From Acidobacteriota bacterium (GTDB lineage: Bacteria > Acidobacteriota > Terriglobia > Bryobacterales > Bryobacteraceae): a stretch of DNA of 33,337 bases. The stretch covers positions 1 through 33,337 of the forward strand of contig JACQDF010000128.1 of assembly GCA_016201205.1 (NCBI GenBank). Direction: 5' to 3'. Shown piece by piece: positions 9,480-16,445 of the stretch (its first letter is position 1; every line of letters begins with the position of its first letter). The notes beneath the pieces are model-generated. The model made no database searches. It was not told where the DNA came from and was given only the letters and a program-made list of their open reading frames with translations. The translations under genes and the position numbers were made by a program.

Positions 9480-9546
9480 CCTCATTTCCTCCCACGACCA
9501 GAACGCTCGCCTTCCTCGAGTTGTGACCGAAGGTAGTTGTACAGGT

Positions 9547-10497
9547 TTACCCCTCCACGAGTCCCGCTTCTCGAATCGCGCGCCGCACGTATGCCAGCGC
9601 GCCGCGGAAAGTGTCTGCCCCAACGTACTCGACGATGATCGGTGCGTGGGATTTGTATTCCGTCACCAGCAACAGGAACTTGCGATAGTCCAGATCGCCC
9701 TCGCCCGCGGCCACGCCTCGGGTCACGTGCAGCTTGCGGTCTTTGGCGTGGAAGGCCTCGATCCACGGGCCAAGCTGTAGGAACATCTCCTCGAGATCGT
9801 TGACCTCGAGCAGGTTGGCGGGATCCAGGAGAGTTCGGATCCGCGGCGATCCAACCGCCTCGAGAAACGTTCGTACGCGCTTGGCGGTGGCCAGGAATCC
9901 CTGGAAATAGGGTTCCAGCAACACTACCGCGTTGTGGGACTCGGCCGCCCGCGCCAGCCCTTTGACGGTATCCACCACCGTACGCCAAGTTTGTTCTTGC
10001 CAGTGATGCTGCTCGCGTGAAGCCGCACCCTCCGCTTGGTAGTGTCCCGCCTCAGTTACGAATGTGCGAACACCGACGCCCGCTCCCAGCTTCATCATTG
10101 CCTCGAAGTAGCGGAGATTGGCGCTGCGTTCGGAAGGGTCGGGATGGATCAGGTTGGCATAGACTCCGATGCTATCGATTGAGATCCCTTCGGAGCGATA
10201 CGCGGAGGCGATCGCTTCCATTCGCTCCGGCGTTAGGCCGGTCAGGTCGCTACGGCTGTTGTACTTCCAGTAGTTGCTGTCGGTCTGGGTGAGAAAGAGC
10301 TGAATGGTCCGAATGCCCTCCCCGCCTAACAGTTTCGCGAGTTCGGCGTTGGTCTGTTGGCGAAACTGCGCCGTGGACATCCCGAGCGTCACCGCGTTCC
10401 GCCGGGCTCTCTGGGCATTCGCCAAACCGGCGCCCGCCAGAGCAGCCATTCCGGCCAACCGAGCCGCTTCCCGCCGGCTGAGTGCGTCCTGTCCCAT
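9547..10497 (-). CDS. Sugar phosphate isomerase/epimerase-like TIM-barrel protein, Tat-type leader
   Basis: A 316-residue protein of the xylose-isomerase-like TIM barrel (AP endonuclease 2) superfamily. The N-terminus carries a twin-arginine-like leader (LSRREAARLAGMAALAGAG). Barrel features include GVYANLIHPD, LLEPYF, TLLDPANLLE and AFHAKDRKLH, the last three carrying acidic and histidine residues that bind the divalent metal in this superfamily. Such proteins isomerise or epimerise sugars or keto-intermediates. The ATG at 10497 directly follows the TAA of the upstream oxidoreductase gene, and its GGAGG lies inside that gene's end, so the two are translationally linked. Pairing with Gfo/Idh/MocA oxidoreductases is common in sugar and inositol catabolic clusters. 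The exact reaction cannot be assigned. Confidence 0.87.
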   Translation of the reverse strand: MGQDALSRREAARLAGMAALAGAGLANAQRARRNAVTLGMSTAQFRQQTNAELAKLLGGEGIRTIQLFLTQTDSNYWKYNSRSDLTGLTPERMEAIASAYRSEGISIDSIGVYANLIHPDPSERSANLRYFEAMMKLGAGVGVRTFVTEAGHYQAEGAASREQHHWQEQTWRTVVDTVKGLARAAESHNAVVLLEPYFQGFLATAKRVRTFLEAVGSPRIRTLLDPANLLEVNDLEEMFLQLGPWIEAFHAKDRKLHVTRGVAAGEGDLDYRKFLLLVTEYKSHAPIIVEYVGADTFRGALAYVRRAIREAGLVEG

Positions 10498-11838
10498 TTA
10501 GACCTCCAATTTCCAGGGGGCCCGGTAGGGCTTCAGGACCAGGGCATTGGCCTCCGAGTCCCCTATTACCTGGTGGTTTGCGCCACCCCAGCGGATGCTC
10601 CGGCCCACCTCATGGGAGATGTTCATCAAGTGAGCCACATTACTGGCGTAATGGCAAGTCTCCAGATTCGCGAACGGCTGCTTCCGCTGACGCACATTGT
10701 CCAGGAACACTTTGAAGTGGAGGACTTGATCTACGACTCCCGAAACCGTTTCCTCCGGGCTGATGAAGGCACCGCTGGAGACGATTTTCGCGCCGGGCAT
10801 CTCCTTGACAATAGCGTAGCCGGAGCGGTCCAACAGCAGCGATGCCTGCGTTCCCAGAAAGCACTTCCCATGCGACCGTGTTTCCCGGCGGCCGCCGACT
10901 CGCATCTCGTAATTCAGTACAAAACCCCGCTTGGCCACCGGCCCGGGACCGAATCGAAGCGTGGCGCTGAAAGTGTTGGGCCACTCGCGGTTGGATTGGA
11001 AAGCGAAATCTCCTCCGGTGGCAAAGACCGTCTCCGGCCACTTCACGCCCATGGCCCACAGCACAATGTCGAAGTGATGAACGCCCCAGGCCACCTGGTG
11101 CCCTCCGCCGGAAAGCTTGAACCAGTCGTAACCGAGGTTGTAATAGATGTTCGGGTTGTAAGCGCGATAGGGCGCGGGTCCCACATAGAACTCCCAGTCC
11201 AGTTCCTCGGGTGGGGCGCAGTCGGGTGGTGATCCGGGTCCCGGCCACTGGTTCTCGTAGTCCCACACCCGCACTTCGGAGATCTCGCCCAGTTTGCCGG
11301 ACTGAATCAACTCCACTGCCTGATGGTAGAACTCCTGGCTGCGCTGCTGCGTATCCACACCTACCAGGCGGCGGTATTTTCGCGCCGCCTCGATGGCGAA
11401 AGAACCTTCGCCGATCGAATTGCCCAACGGCTTTGCCAGCAACACGTCCTTGCCTGCCTGGCAGGCCGCAATGGTGGGCAACACGTGCCAGTGCTGATTG
11501 GTGGCGATAATCACCACGTCTACGTTCTTGTCCTCGACGAGCTTGCGGAAGTCGCGATAGGCGGCCACCCGCTCGCCGCCGGCGCGTTGCCGCCCGTCGG
11601 CCAGGTGTTTCGAATTCACGTCGCAGACCGCGACGAAACGAACCCCGGGAAGTTTCTGGAACCCCGGAATGATTACCTGCCGGCCCCGTGCGCCGCACCC
11701 GATCAGGCCCAAATTGATGATGTCGTTGGGGCCGGGTCCGGCTGGGGCTCCGGCGGCATGAGGCGCCGCACCAGCCCAGTGAGTGGCCAGGGCTGCGGCC
11801 GGCGCGCCGAAAAACTCCCTTCTTGAAGTTTTACTCAT
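10498..11838 (-). CDS. Gfo/Idh/MocA-family oxidoreductase, Tat-type leader (paralogue 2, altered EKP motif)
   Basis: A 446-residue paralogue of the 6695-8014 protein and the first gene of the cluster. It has a Tat-like leader (TSRREFFGAPAAALA), the Rossmann motif LGLIGCGARGR and the same C-terminal end. The family EKP motif reads AKP here (DVLLAKPLG): the lysine stays but the preceding glutamate is lost, while paralogue 1 keeps EKP. Whether this changes cofactor handling or substrate is unknown. The ATG at 11838 has AAGGAG 7 bases upstream. A promoter at 11919-11947 with a 17-bp spacer lies in front, next to operator-like palindromes and the divergent SorC regulator gene. That makes this the probable first cistron of a long transcript down to the mtaB-like gene. 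Confidence 0.9.
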   Translation of the reverse strand: MSKTSRREFFGAPAAALATHWAGAAPHAAGAPAGPGPNDIINLGLIGCGARGRQVIIPGFQKLPGVRFVAVCDVNSKHLADGRQRAGGERVAAYRDFRKLVEDKNVDVVIIATNQHWHVLPTIAACQAGKDVLLAKPLGNSIGEGSFAIEAARKYRRLVGVDTQQRSQEFYHQAVELIQSGKLGEISEVRVWDYENQWPGPGSPPDCAPPEELDWEFYVGPAPYRAYNPNIYYNLGYDWFKLSGGGHQVAWGVHHFDIVLWAMGVKWPETVFATGGDFAFQSNREWPNTFSATLRFGPGPVAKRGFVLNYEMRVGGRRETRSHGKCFLGTQASLLLDRSGYAIVKEMPGAKIVSSGAFISPEETVSGVVDQVLHFKVFLDNVRQRKQPFANLETCHYASNVAHLMNISHEVGRSIRWGGANHQVIGDSEANALVLKPYRAPWKLEV

Positions 11839-11918
11839 CGAAGCTCCTTCTTCTTGAAATCTTAGTCCGGATCGCCACGGACCAACAGAACCTCTCTCTT
11901 GTCGGGATCTTCGGATTG

Positions 11919-11947
11919 ATTGTAGTCTGCAAACCAGGGTCGGTCAA
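11919..11947 (-). promoter_or_regulatory. Predicted sigma-70 promoter of the minus-strand cluster
   Basis: Read on the minus strand, TTGACC (11947-11942) and TACAAT (11924-11919) are separated by exactly 17 bases. Each is one mismatch from consensus. Transcription would start near 11912, giving a leader of about 75 bases before the first oxidoreductase gene. Confidence 0.7.
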
Positions 11948-11992
11948 GCATTTTCCTAATGTTGAGCAAATGCTCAGAGTTTGCCTTGACCG
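11941..11992. repeat. Long inverted repeat containing the -35 element
   Basis: The arms CGGTCAAG (11941-11948) and CTTGACCG (11985-11992) are perfect inverted copies. The left arm overlaps the minus-strand -35 box. The repeat encloses the palindrome at 11963-11976, with a centre only 3 bases away. It may be part of a regulator-binding site or a cruciform. Confidence 0.5.
11963..11976. promoter_or_regulatory. Operator-like palindrome O1
   Basis: TGAGCA-AA-TGCTCA is a perfect palindrome with 6-bp arms. It sits about 50-65 bases upstream of the predicted start of the catabolic transcript. A closely related site lies at 12085-12098. It is a plausible binding site for the adjacent SorC-family regulator; this is inference from position and repetition. 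Confidence 0.55.
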
Positions 11993-12038
11993 CATACTCT
12001 GGCTGATTGCATCCCGAGGAGTTGTTTGATGAAAGGAA

Positions 12039-12067
12039 TAGACATGGTACGACAATGGATCTATTAT
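12039..12067 (+). promoter_or_regulatory. Predicted sigma-70 promoter of the SorC-type regulator
   Basis: TAGACA (12039-12044) and TATTAT (12062-12067) are separated by 17 bases. The predicted start near 12074 lies just before the second operator-like palindrome, which would place that palindrome where a bound protein blocks transcription. Confidence 0.6.
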
Positions 12068-12084
12068 TAGAATATGCCTAAGGA

Positions 12085-12098
12085 CAAGCAGATGCTCA
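12085..12098. promoter_or_regulatory. Operator-like palindrome O2
   Basis: CAAGCA-GA-TGCTCA matches O1 at 12 of 14 positions. It lies 10-25 bases downstream of the predicted start of the regulator transcript, the usual place for negative autoregulation. The centres of O1 and O2 are 122 bases apart, so a DNA loop is possible. Confidence 0.5.
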
Positions 12099-12124
12099 CC
12101 GGCTTGGGAGGGCTGTGAAGATTG

Positions 12125-13114
12125 ATGAGCCTTGACAACAGCCGCCTGCTAGTCAAAGTGGCCCGGCTTTACTACGACCAGAACCTGACCCAGGCCGAGA
12201 TTGCCGAACGGCTTCGCTTGAGCCGCCAGAAGATACAGCGGATGCTGAGCCAGGCCCTCGATTCGAGAGTCGTCCAAATCAGCATCCATCCCGTTCTCGG
12301 CACCTACTCGCATCTGGAAAGGGTCCTTGAGGAGCGGTTCCAACTTGCTGAAGCGCTGGTCATCGAGACCACTGCTTACGACAACCAGGCGGTAGTGGCA
12401 CGTGAAATCGGGGCGGGCGCAGCCGCCTACCTTTTGCGTGTGGTCCGGCCAAACGACAAGATCGTGATCAGTTGGGGCAATTCGCTGCTGGGGATGGTGA
12501 ATGCTCTTCCTTACCCAAGCAGGACCCATGCCGACGGCATTCAGGTGATTCAGGGCTTGGGCGGGCTGGGAGATCCGAATCACGAAATCCACGCCACCCA
12601 ATTAGTCCGGCGCGCGGCCGGCGTCCTCAACGCCGACGCGATCCTGCTGCCGGCCCCTGCGGTGGCCGGGAGCCGGGCCGCTCGGAAGGCCCTCGAATCG
12701 GACCGGTATGTGCGGCAAGTCCTCGAGAAAGCTCGGGGAGCCGATCTGGCTTTTGTAGGGATCGGATCGTCCAGTGCGGAAACCATCCTGGTGCCGGAGT
12801 TCTGGAATATTATGACCCCGGCGACTCTGGCCGAACTCGAAGGGCGAGGCGCGGTCGGCTCGATTAACCTGCGCTATTTCGACGAGCGCGGTCAGACGGT
12901 GCCCTCCGAGCTGAACAGTTGCGTCATCGGCCTGACCTTGGAAGAACTCAAGAAGATTTACCGAGTCGTGGTCATAGCCGGCGGGCGGGCCAAGCTGAAA
13001 GCGATCGCGGCCGCTCTAAGGGCGGGACTCGTCAATGTGCTGGTGACTGACCACCTGACCGCTCAGGAACTGGCGAAGACCGAGGGGCGAGTGCGAGGCG
13101 CGCCCCGTAGGTAG
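12125..13114 (+). CDS. SorC/DeoR-family sugar-binding transcriptional regulator
   Basis: A protein of about 329 residues. An N-terminal helix-turn-helix (about residues 15-50, containing YYDQNLTQAEIAERLRLSR) is followed by a SorC-type effector domain (about 60-325). The effector domain contains VISWGNSL, a GLGG turn and VVVIAGGRAK, typical of the phosphosugar-binding fold. These proteins are tetramers that sense a phosphorylated sugar or polyol and control a neighbouring catabolic operon. The gene diverges from the oxidoreductase/sulfatase/TonB/mtaB-like cluster across a 280-base region with two promoters and two similar palindromes. Start choice is ATG 12125; TTG 12122 is equally placed behind GGGAGG. 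It is most likely the dedicated regulator of the cluster and of itself. Confidence 0.9.
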   Translation: MSLDNSRLLVKVARLYYDQNLTQAEIAERLRLSRQKIQRMLSQALDSRVVQISIHPVLGTYSHLERVLEERFQLAEALVIETTAYDNQAVVAREIGAGAAAYLLRVVRPNDKIVISWGNSLLGMVNALPYPSRTHADGIQVIQGLGGLGDPNHEIHATQLVRRAAGVLNADAILLPAPAVAGSRAARKALESDRYVRQVLEKARGADLAFVGIGSSSAETILVPEFWNIMTPATLAELEGRGAVGSINLRYFDERGQTVPSELNSCVIGLTLEELKKIYRVVVIAGGRAKLKAIAAALRAGLVNVLVTDHLTAQELAKTEGRVRGAPRR

Positions 13115-13213
13115 CCAGAACTGGATCCGCAGCGCGGAGCGACTTTATGGAACGGTGCGTTGGCGGTGGGTGCAGGTCCGCCCTCTGATCGTTCGATCAC
13201 TCCGTTCAGAAAC

Positions 13214-14548
13214 TCAGCAGCACGTGCCAGATGTACAAGTAGGCCAGACCTTCGATGTCGTCCCAGACACGCCGCACCAAGGCGGCATCGCCAGACACAG
13301 TGGGCAACTCTCGCGCCTTGATCTCCCACGGAAGACAAACACCAGGGCGGACCTTCGGAGTGGTGATCCATTCCGGCAGCCCCGGAGTCGCGGCTGGCGC
13401 CGGCGGGGGCGGCACTGGACTGGCAGGCGACGACCGCCGCCGGCGCCGATCGTCTCGATGAGCTTCTTGCAGTGCGCTTTCACATCGGCGGGCTTTCCGA
13501 ACGCCAGCAGTGCGTTTGGCACGCCGCCGCTCAGGCAGAACTTCCTGCCGAGGATGCGGTGGACGGTCTCAGGATCACTGCGATCGATGTGATAGACGAT
13601 GCTGCCCGCCGGAAGTTCGGCGAACGCTGCCAGGTGCGCGTCCCACTTGCCTTCGGCGTAGAACAGCACCTGGTTGCCCTGTGCCCACAGCGAGTCAACG
13701 ATCGGTCTGAGCGTTGGCCAGTAAATCGTCTCGAAGTGTTCCTTGGAAATAAACGGCGTCGAGCCGCGGTGCATCCAGATGGGGATCGGAACCTGCTTCT
13801 GCGGGTCGGCGCTGGTGAGCGCGATGTAGCCCAGGTGCGGCATCAACGCCTCGCACGCCTTGAGGACCATGTCGGGCGATTCCTTGAGATCGAACGCCAG
13901 GCCGATATAGCCGCGCAGCTTGTCGGCGAGGATGTCGAGGGGGGCCTTCAGCATTCCACAGATTGCCGAAACCGTCCCGCACTCACGCCGCATCCGCTCC
14001 ACCTGCGGACCGAAGGCATGGAAATAGTCGAACATCGCCATGCCGCCCTTTACGAATGAGAGGTTGTTTCGATACGAAACCGGCTGCCCTTTGGCGCAAA
14101 TCTCCCCGCTCACCCGTGGCAGCCAGGTCTCGTACAGGTAACGGGTCGGATCGTCGATCAGATCGTCATACTCCTCCCGCTTCATGAAGGCGTCGTCTTC
14201 GCCTGGTTCCCGGTATTGGAATGTGACGTCAGGGCCGACATCGATTCCCGGCACGCCGTAGTAACGAAGCCCGATGGCCTGGGTGAGACCGGTCCAGACG
14301 TACACCATGTTGGGCACGGCCGCGTCCCACTCAAAGTCGGAGCAGCACTTGATGACCGCGTCGAAGGCCTTGCGGTAGTCGTGGGTGACTTGCTGGCACG
14401 TGTAGCCGGCATACTTGGCGGTGATTTCGGCGGCAAACGGCCGCACCGGGACACGGTCCGGCATCCCGTTGTGCATCGCCGTAAGATACCGATGAAGACG
14501 CTCAGCGTATAGATCGTCGATCTGCGCTGCTTGGTCGCCGATGGCCAT
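13214..14548 (-). CDS. Uroporphyrinogen decarboxylase (URO-D) superfamily protein, C-terminus lost or frameshifted
   Basis: Residues from the ATG at 14548 to about position 13440 form a good URO-D/corrinoid-methyltransferase TIM barrel (PDRVPVRPFAAEITAKYAGY, then IPIWMHRGSTPFIS and KFCLSGGVPNALLAFG). Homology stops at LIETIGAGGG; the family normally has about 30 more residues there. The open frame then runs through arginine-rich, non-conserved sequence to 13214. Another frame gives a protein-like tail ending at 13206 (PEWITTPKVRPG onward to VWDDIEGLAYLYIW), which suggests a frameshift or fusion near 13415-13440. The His-x-Cys zinc motif of MtaA is replaced by a YAEG segment, so it is not a plain MtaA. 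Members next to MtaB-like genes can act in corrinoid methyl transfer, but here it is probably impaired. It converges with the SorC gene. Confidence 0.72.
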   Translation of the reverse strand: MAIGDQAAQIDDLYAERLHRYLTAMHNGMPDRVPVRPFAAEITAKYAGYTCQQVTHDYRKAFDAVIKCCSDFEWDAAVPNMVYVWTGLTQAIGLRYYGVPGIDVGPDVTFQYREPGEDDAFMKREEYDDLIDDPTRYLYETWLPRVSGEICAKGQPVSYRNNLSFVKGGMAMFDYFHAFGPQVERMRRECGTVSAICGMLKAPLDILADKLRGYIGLAFDLKESPDMVLKACEALMPHLGYIALTSADPQKQVPIPIWMHRGSTPFISKEHFETIYWPTLRPIVDSLWAQGNQVLFYAEGKWDAHLAAFAELPAGSIVYHIDRSDPETVHRILGRKFCLSGGVPNALLAFGKPADVKAHCKKLIETIGAGGGRRLPVQCRPRRRQPRLRGCRNGSPLRRSALVFVFRGRSRRESCPLCLAMPPWCGVSGTTSKVWPTCTSGTCC

Positions 14549-14572
14549 TCGCTCGACTTCGTTCCAGTATAT

Positions 14573-14597
14573 ATCAGGTTGGCGTAGACGCCGATGC
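14573..14597 (-). other. 25-bp relic similar to the TIM-barrel gene
   Basis: This segment matches 10148-10172, inside the 9547-10497 gene, at 23 of 25 positions, and on the minus strand it would also encode IGVYANLI. Similarity stops abruptly on both sides. It lies between the URO-D-like gene and the VapB-like remnant, and looks like a scrap of a second xylose-isomerase-like gene or a recombination footprint. Confidence 0.4.
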
Positions 14598-14600
14598 AGC

Positions 14601-15080
14601 GAGACGCCAACGCGTCTGCGGGTTCGCACCGCTCAGCGGGGCCGCTCCATGGAGGAAGAGGCCCGCCAGATCCTGAAACTCGCGCTGGCCGGAGAATCGG
14701 CCGGCCGGCGCAACCTCGCGGACTCCATTCGGAAGCGGTTCGCTTCTCTCGGTGGAGTGGAGCTTCCCGGTATGCCGCGCGGGCCGATCCGCCGGCCCCC
14801 GAATCGACTGGAGTGTCTTTGCTGGCAAAGTGTGGTTGCCATGAACAGGGACCGTGACGAGGCTCGAAGCGCCCGGCTTTCTCAAATAGTGGTGACTTCC
14901 GCGGGTACGGCAGCCACGGTGCTTCGCGCTTCGGAAATCTCGGAGGCCTGGAAGCTTTCCTTTTGGGATAGTCTGATCGTGGCAGCGGCCGAGGGGCAGG
15001 ATGCGGCCCAGTTGCTGACGGAAGACCTGGGTCACGGTCAAGTGATCGCCGGGGTAAGAATCGTCGATCCGTTTCTCTGA
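14601..15080 (+). pseudogene. VapB/FitA-type antitoxin fused to a VapC (PIN) toxin remnant
   Basis: One open frame holds two parts of a type II toxin-antitoxin module. From about 14601 the sequence RLRVRTAQRGRSMEEEARQI matches the C-terminal half of FitA/VapB antitoxins, continuing to a typical end near LPGMPRGPIRRPPN. The N-terminal DNA-binding strand is missing. After a short junction, the frame continues into the C-terminal third of a PIN-domain toxin (LSFWDSLIVAAAE, then LLTEDLGHGQVIAGVRIVDPF). Two later acidic residues survive, but the first PIN strand with its LDTN-type aspartate is gone, so no nuclease activity is expected. It appears to be an internal deletion that happened to keep the frame, in a patch full of other broken genes. 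Confidence 0.7.
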
Positions 15081-15101
15081 TGGGATTGAGGCGGCCTCCC
15101 A

Positions 15102-15355
15102 ATGATCGGCCAGACGCTCGACCACTACCGCATCGAGTCCAAGCTCGGTGAAGGCGGTATGGGCGTCGTCTACAAGGCTCGCGACACGCATCTGGACCGG
15201 CCCGTGGCGCATCTGCTTTCGTTGGAAGGACGGGGAGGCGCATGACGTGGAAATCGGACCTGTTCCTCACGGCCACTGCGGACGGCCGCACGATTCTCTA
15301 TACCCGGGTGGACTCCTCGGTTGACGACCTGATGCTGGTGGAAAACTTCCGCTGA
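15102..15355 (+). pseudogene. Serine/threonine kinase remnant (both ends joined)
   Basis: An ATG at 15102 opens a normal kinase N-terminus ([20 protein letters not shown], then [15 protein letters not shown]) that ends in TGA at 15243-15245 after 47 codons. An overlapping ATG at 15242 opens 37 codons resembling the very end of acidobacterial PD40-propeller kinases (TADGRTILYTRVDSSVDDLM, ending LVENFR). The roughly 800 residues normally between these parts are absent. This is a deletion relic of a second kinase like the one at 16872-19572. No product is expected. Confidence 0.75.
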
Positions 15356-15420
15356 GGGTTTCTTCCACTGAGACAGCCCTTGCAAATCCGACACCCAGAT
15401 AAACCCTGGTAAGCACCGCT

Positions 15421-15440
15421 CCCCGATAGGAATGTCGGGG
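15421..15440 (+). promoter_or_regulatory. Hairpin/inverted repeat before the MNT-HEPN pair
   Basis: CCCCGA (15421-15426) and TCGGGG (15435-15440) form a perfect 6-bp stem with an 8-base loop, 12 bases before the nucleotidyltransferase start. It could be an operator or a translational hairpin for the pair, or a dispersed genomic repeat. No T tract follows, so it is not a terminator. Confidence 0.4.
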
Positions 15441-15452
15441 TACCATAGGAGC

Positions 15453-15785
15453 ATGGCGCGGCCAGCTCCGGAAACATTGCAGCAGATCTTGAGCCGGATC
15501 ATTGCCACCGCGGAACCAGATAAGGTCATCTTGTTTGGCTCTGCGGCTCGGGGCACGATGGGGCCAAACAGCGACATCGATCTGCTGGTGATCAAGCCCG
15601 GCTGTTTCGACCGGGCCAGACTCACGGGAAACATTTACAAGAGCCTCCGAGGCCTGGAGTGCAATGTGGAAGTAATCGTCGCGACTCCTGAAGAACTCGA
15701 GAGGTACCGGAACAGCCCCGCTTTAGTCTTTCAGCCCGCCCTCCGAGAAGGGCAGGTCATCTATGACTCGTCATCCGCCGGATGA
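15453..15785 (+). CDS. MNT-type nucleotidyltransferase domain protein (antitoxin of an MNT-HEPN pair)
   Basis: A 110-residue minimal nucleotidyltransferase. The motif Gly29-Ser30 ... Asp41-x-Asp43 (ILFGSAARG, then NSDIDLLV) is intact. The third carboxylate, usually Asp in a VDV strand, is Glu73 here (NVEVIV). In studied MNT-HEPN modules this protein inactivates its HEPN toxin by adding AMP units near the toxin's active site. Its last 23 bases overlap the HEPN gene, as expected for co-translated partners. The start is the ATG at 15453; AGGAG lies almost against it, so the in-frame ATG at 15432 remains possible. It sits between broken kinase remnants and a DUF433 gene, a typical mobile neighbourhood. 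The family is clear; the toxin-antitoxin role is inferred. Confidence 0.85.
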   Translation: MARPAPETLQQILSRIIATAEPDKVILFGSAARGTMGPNSDIDLLVIKPGCFDRARLTGNIYKSLRGLECNVEVIVATPEELERYRNSPALVFQPALREGQVIYDSSSAG

Positions 15786-16158
15786 TCCGCGCGAATGGCT
15801 GAACCGCGCCCGCAGCAACCTGGAGCGGGCGAACTTGAAGGGCAACCTGACGTATCTGGAAGATCTCTGCTTTGACGCCCAGCAGGCGGCCGAGAAAGCG
15901 ATCAAAGCAGTTCTCATCCACAGAAAAGTCCCCCTTGTCTACACTCACAACCTTCAGCGACTACTGGATCTGGTCGAGCAATGCGGCGTTGCGATACCGC
16001 AAACGGTCGCCGAGGCTTCCTACTTGACGCGCTTTGCTTCCCTGACCAGGTACCCAGCCGCGGACGAGGCAACACCGGAACAATATGAGGAAGCAAAGCG
16101 AATTGCCGAGGCTGTATTACGCTGGGCGGAGCAACTCATGTTGGGCGAGACCGAGTGA
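15763..16158 (+). CDS. HEPN domain protein (toxin of an MNT-HEPN pair)
   Basis: A 131-residue all-helical HEPN domain protein (Pfam HEPN type): DPREWLNRARSNLERA, then DLCFDAQQAAEKAIKAVL, THNLQRLLDLV and a LTRYP segment near residue 95. HEPN toxins are often RNases with an R-x4-6-H site. No exact R-x4-6-H is visible; the nearest is Arg54-x7-His62, so catalysis is uncertain. The gene starts inside the end of the MNT gene (23-base overlap), so expression of the two is coupled. This is the only apparently intact two-gene module in the decayed 13.2-16.8 kb patch. Confidence 0.85.
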   Translation: MTRHPPDDPREWLNRARSNLERANLKGNLTYLEDLCFDAQQAAEKAIKAVLIHRKVPLVYTHNLQRLLDLVEQCGVAIPQTVAEASYLTRFASLTRYPAADEATPEQYEEAKRIAEAVLRWAEQLMLGETE

Positions 16159-16445
16159 GGTATTTCACTGAAGGCAAGTCCTCGCACTCGGTGTTCAGCC
16201 ACTGCCAGGCTCCCTCCAGCCGGGACTGGAGTACCTCAGCGAAGTCCAGCCGTAGAGTGAGTGCGCCAGTGGTACGACTTTCGCCGAGTATGGCGAGCAT
16301 GAGGCCCTGATCGGCATCGAAACGCTGTCTACCGCCGACCTCAGTACTGAAGCCGCGCAGCGGCGTTCCGGGCGCTTCGGAGGGCATTATGTTCCGGTTG
16401 GGCGTATCTTTGGGATAATTGTGGAGGCAGACAGGACACCCCAAT
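16159..16445. other. Unassigned gap
   Basis: No recognisable gene. A minus-strand frame of about 100 codons crosses it, but its product resembles nothing I know and it runs into the HEPN gene. A 6-bp hairpin (CTCCAG/CTGGAG, 16214-16231) without a T tract lies inside. Near the right end TTCCGG (16392-16397) and ATAATT (16415-16420), 17 bases apart, could be a weak promoter for the DUF433 gene. Confidence 0.4.

Noticed and set aside
11986..12014. Plus-strand TTGACC as a -35 box for the regulator
   Set aside because: At the right distance the -10 position reads GCATCC, which is poor. The promoter at 12039-12067 is much better.
13214..14548. Genuine HemE or MtaA assignment for the URO-D family gene
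   Set aside because: The MtaA zinc motif His-x-Cys is absent and the C-terminus is lost; only superfamily membership is supported.
16214..16231. Hairpin CTCCAG/CTGGAG as a terminator after the HEPN gene
   Set aside because: No T tract follows on either strand.
16136..16444. Minus-strand 102-codon gene
   Set aside because: No ribosome-binding site of note, no recognisable domain, and it overlaps the end of the HEPN gene.
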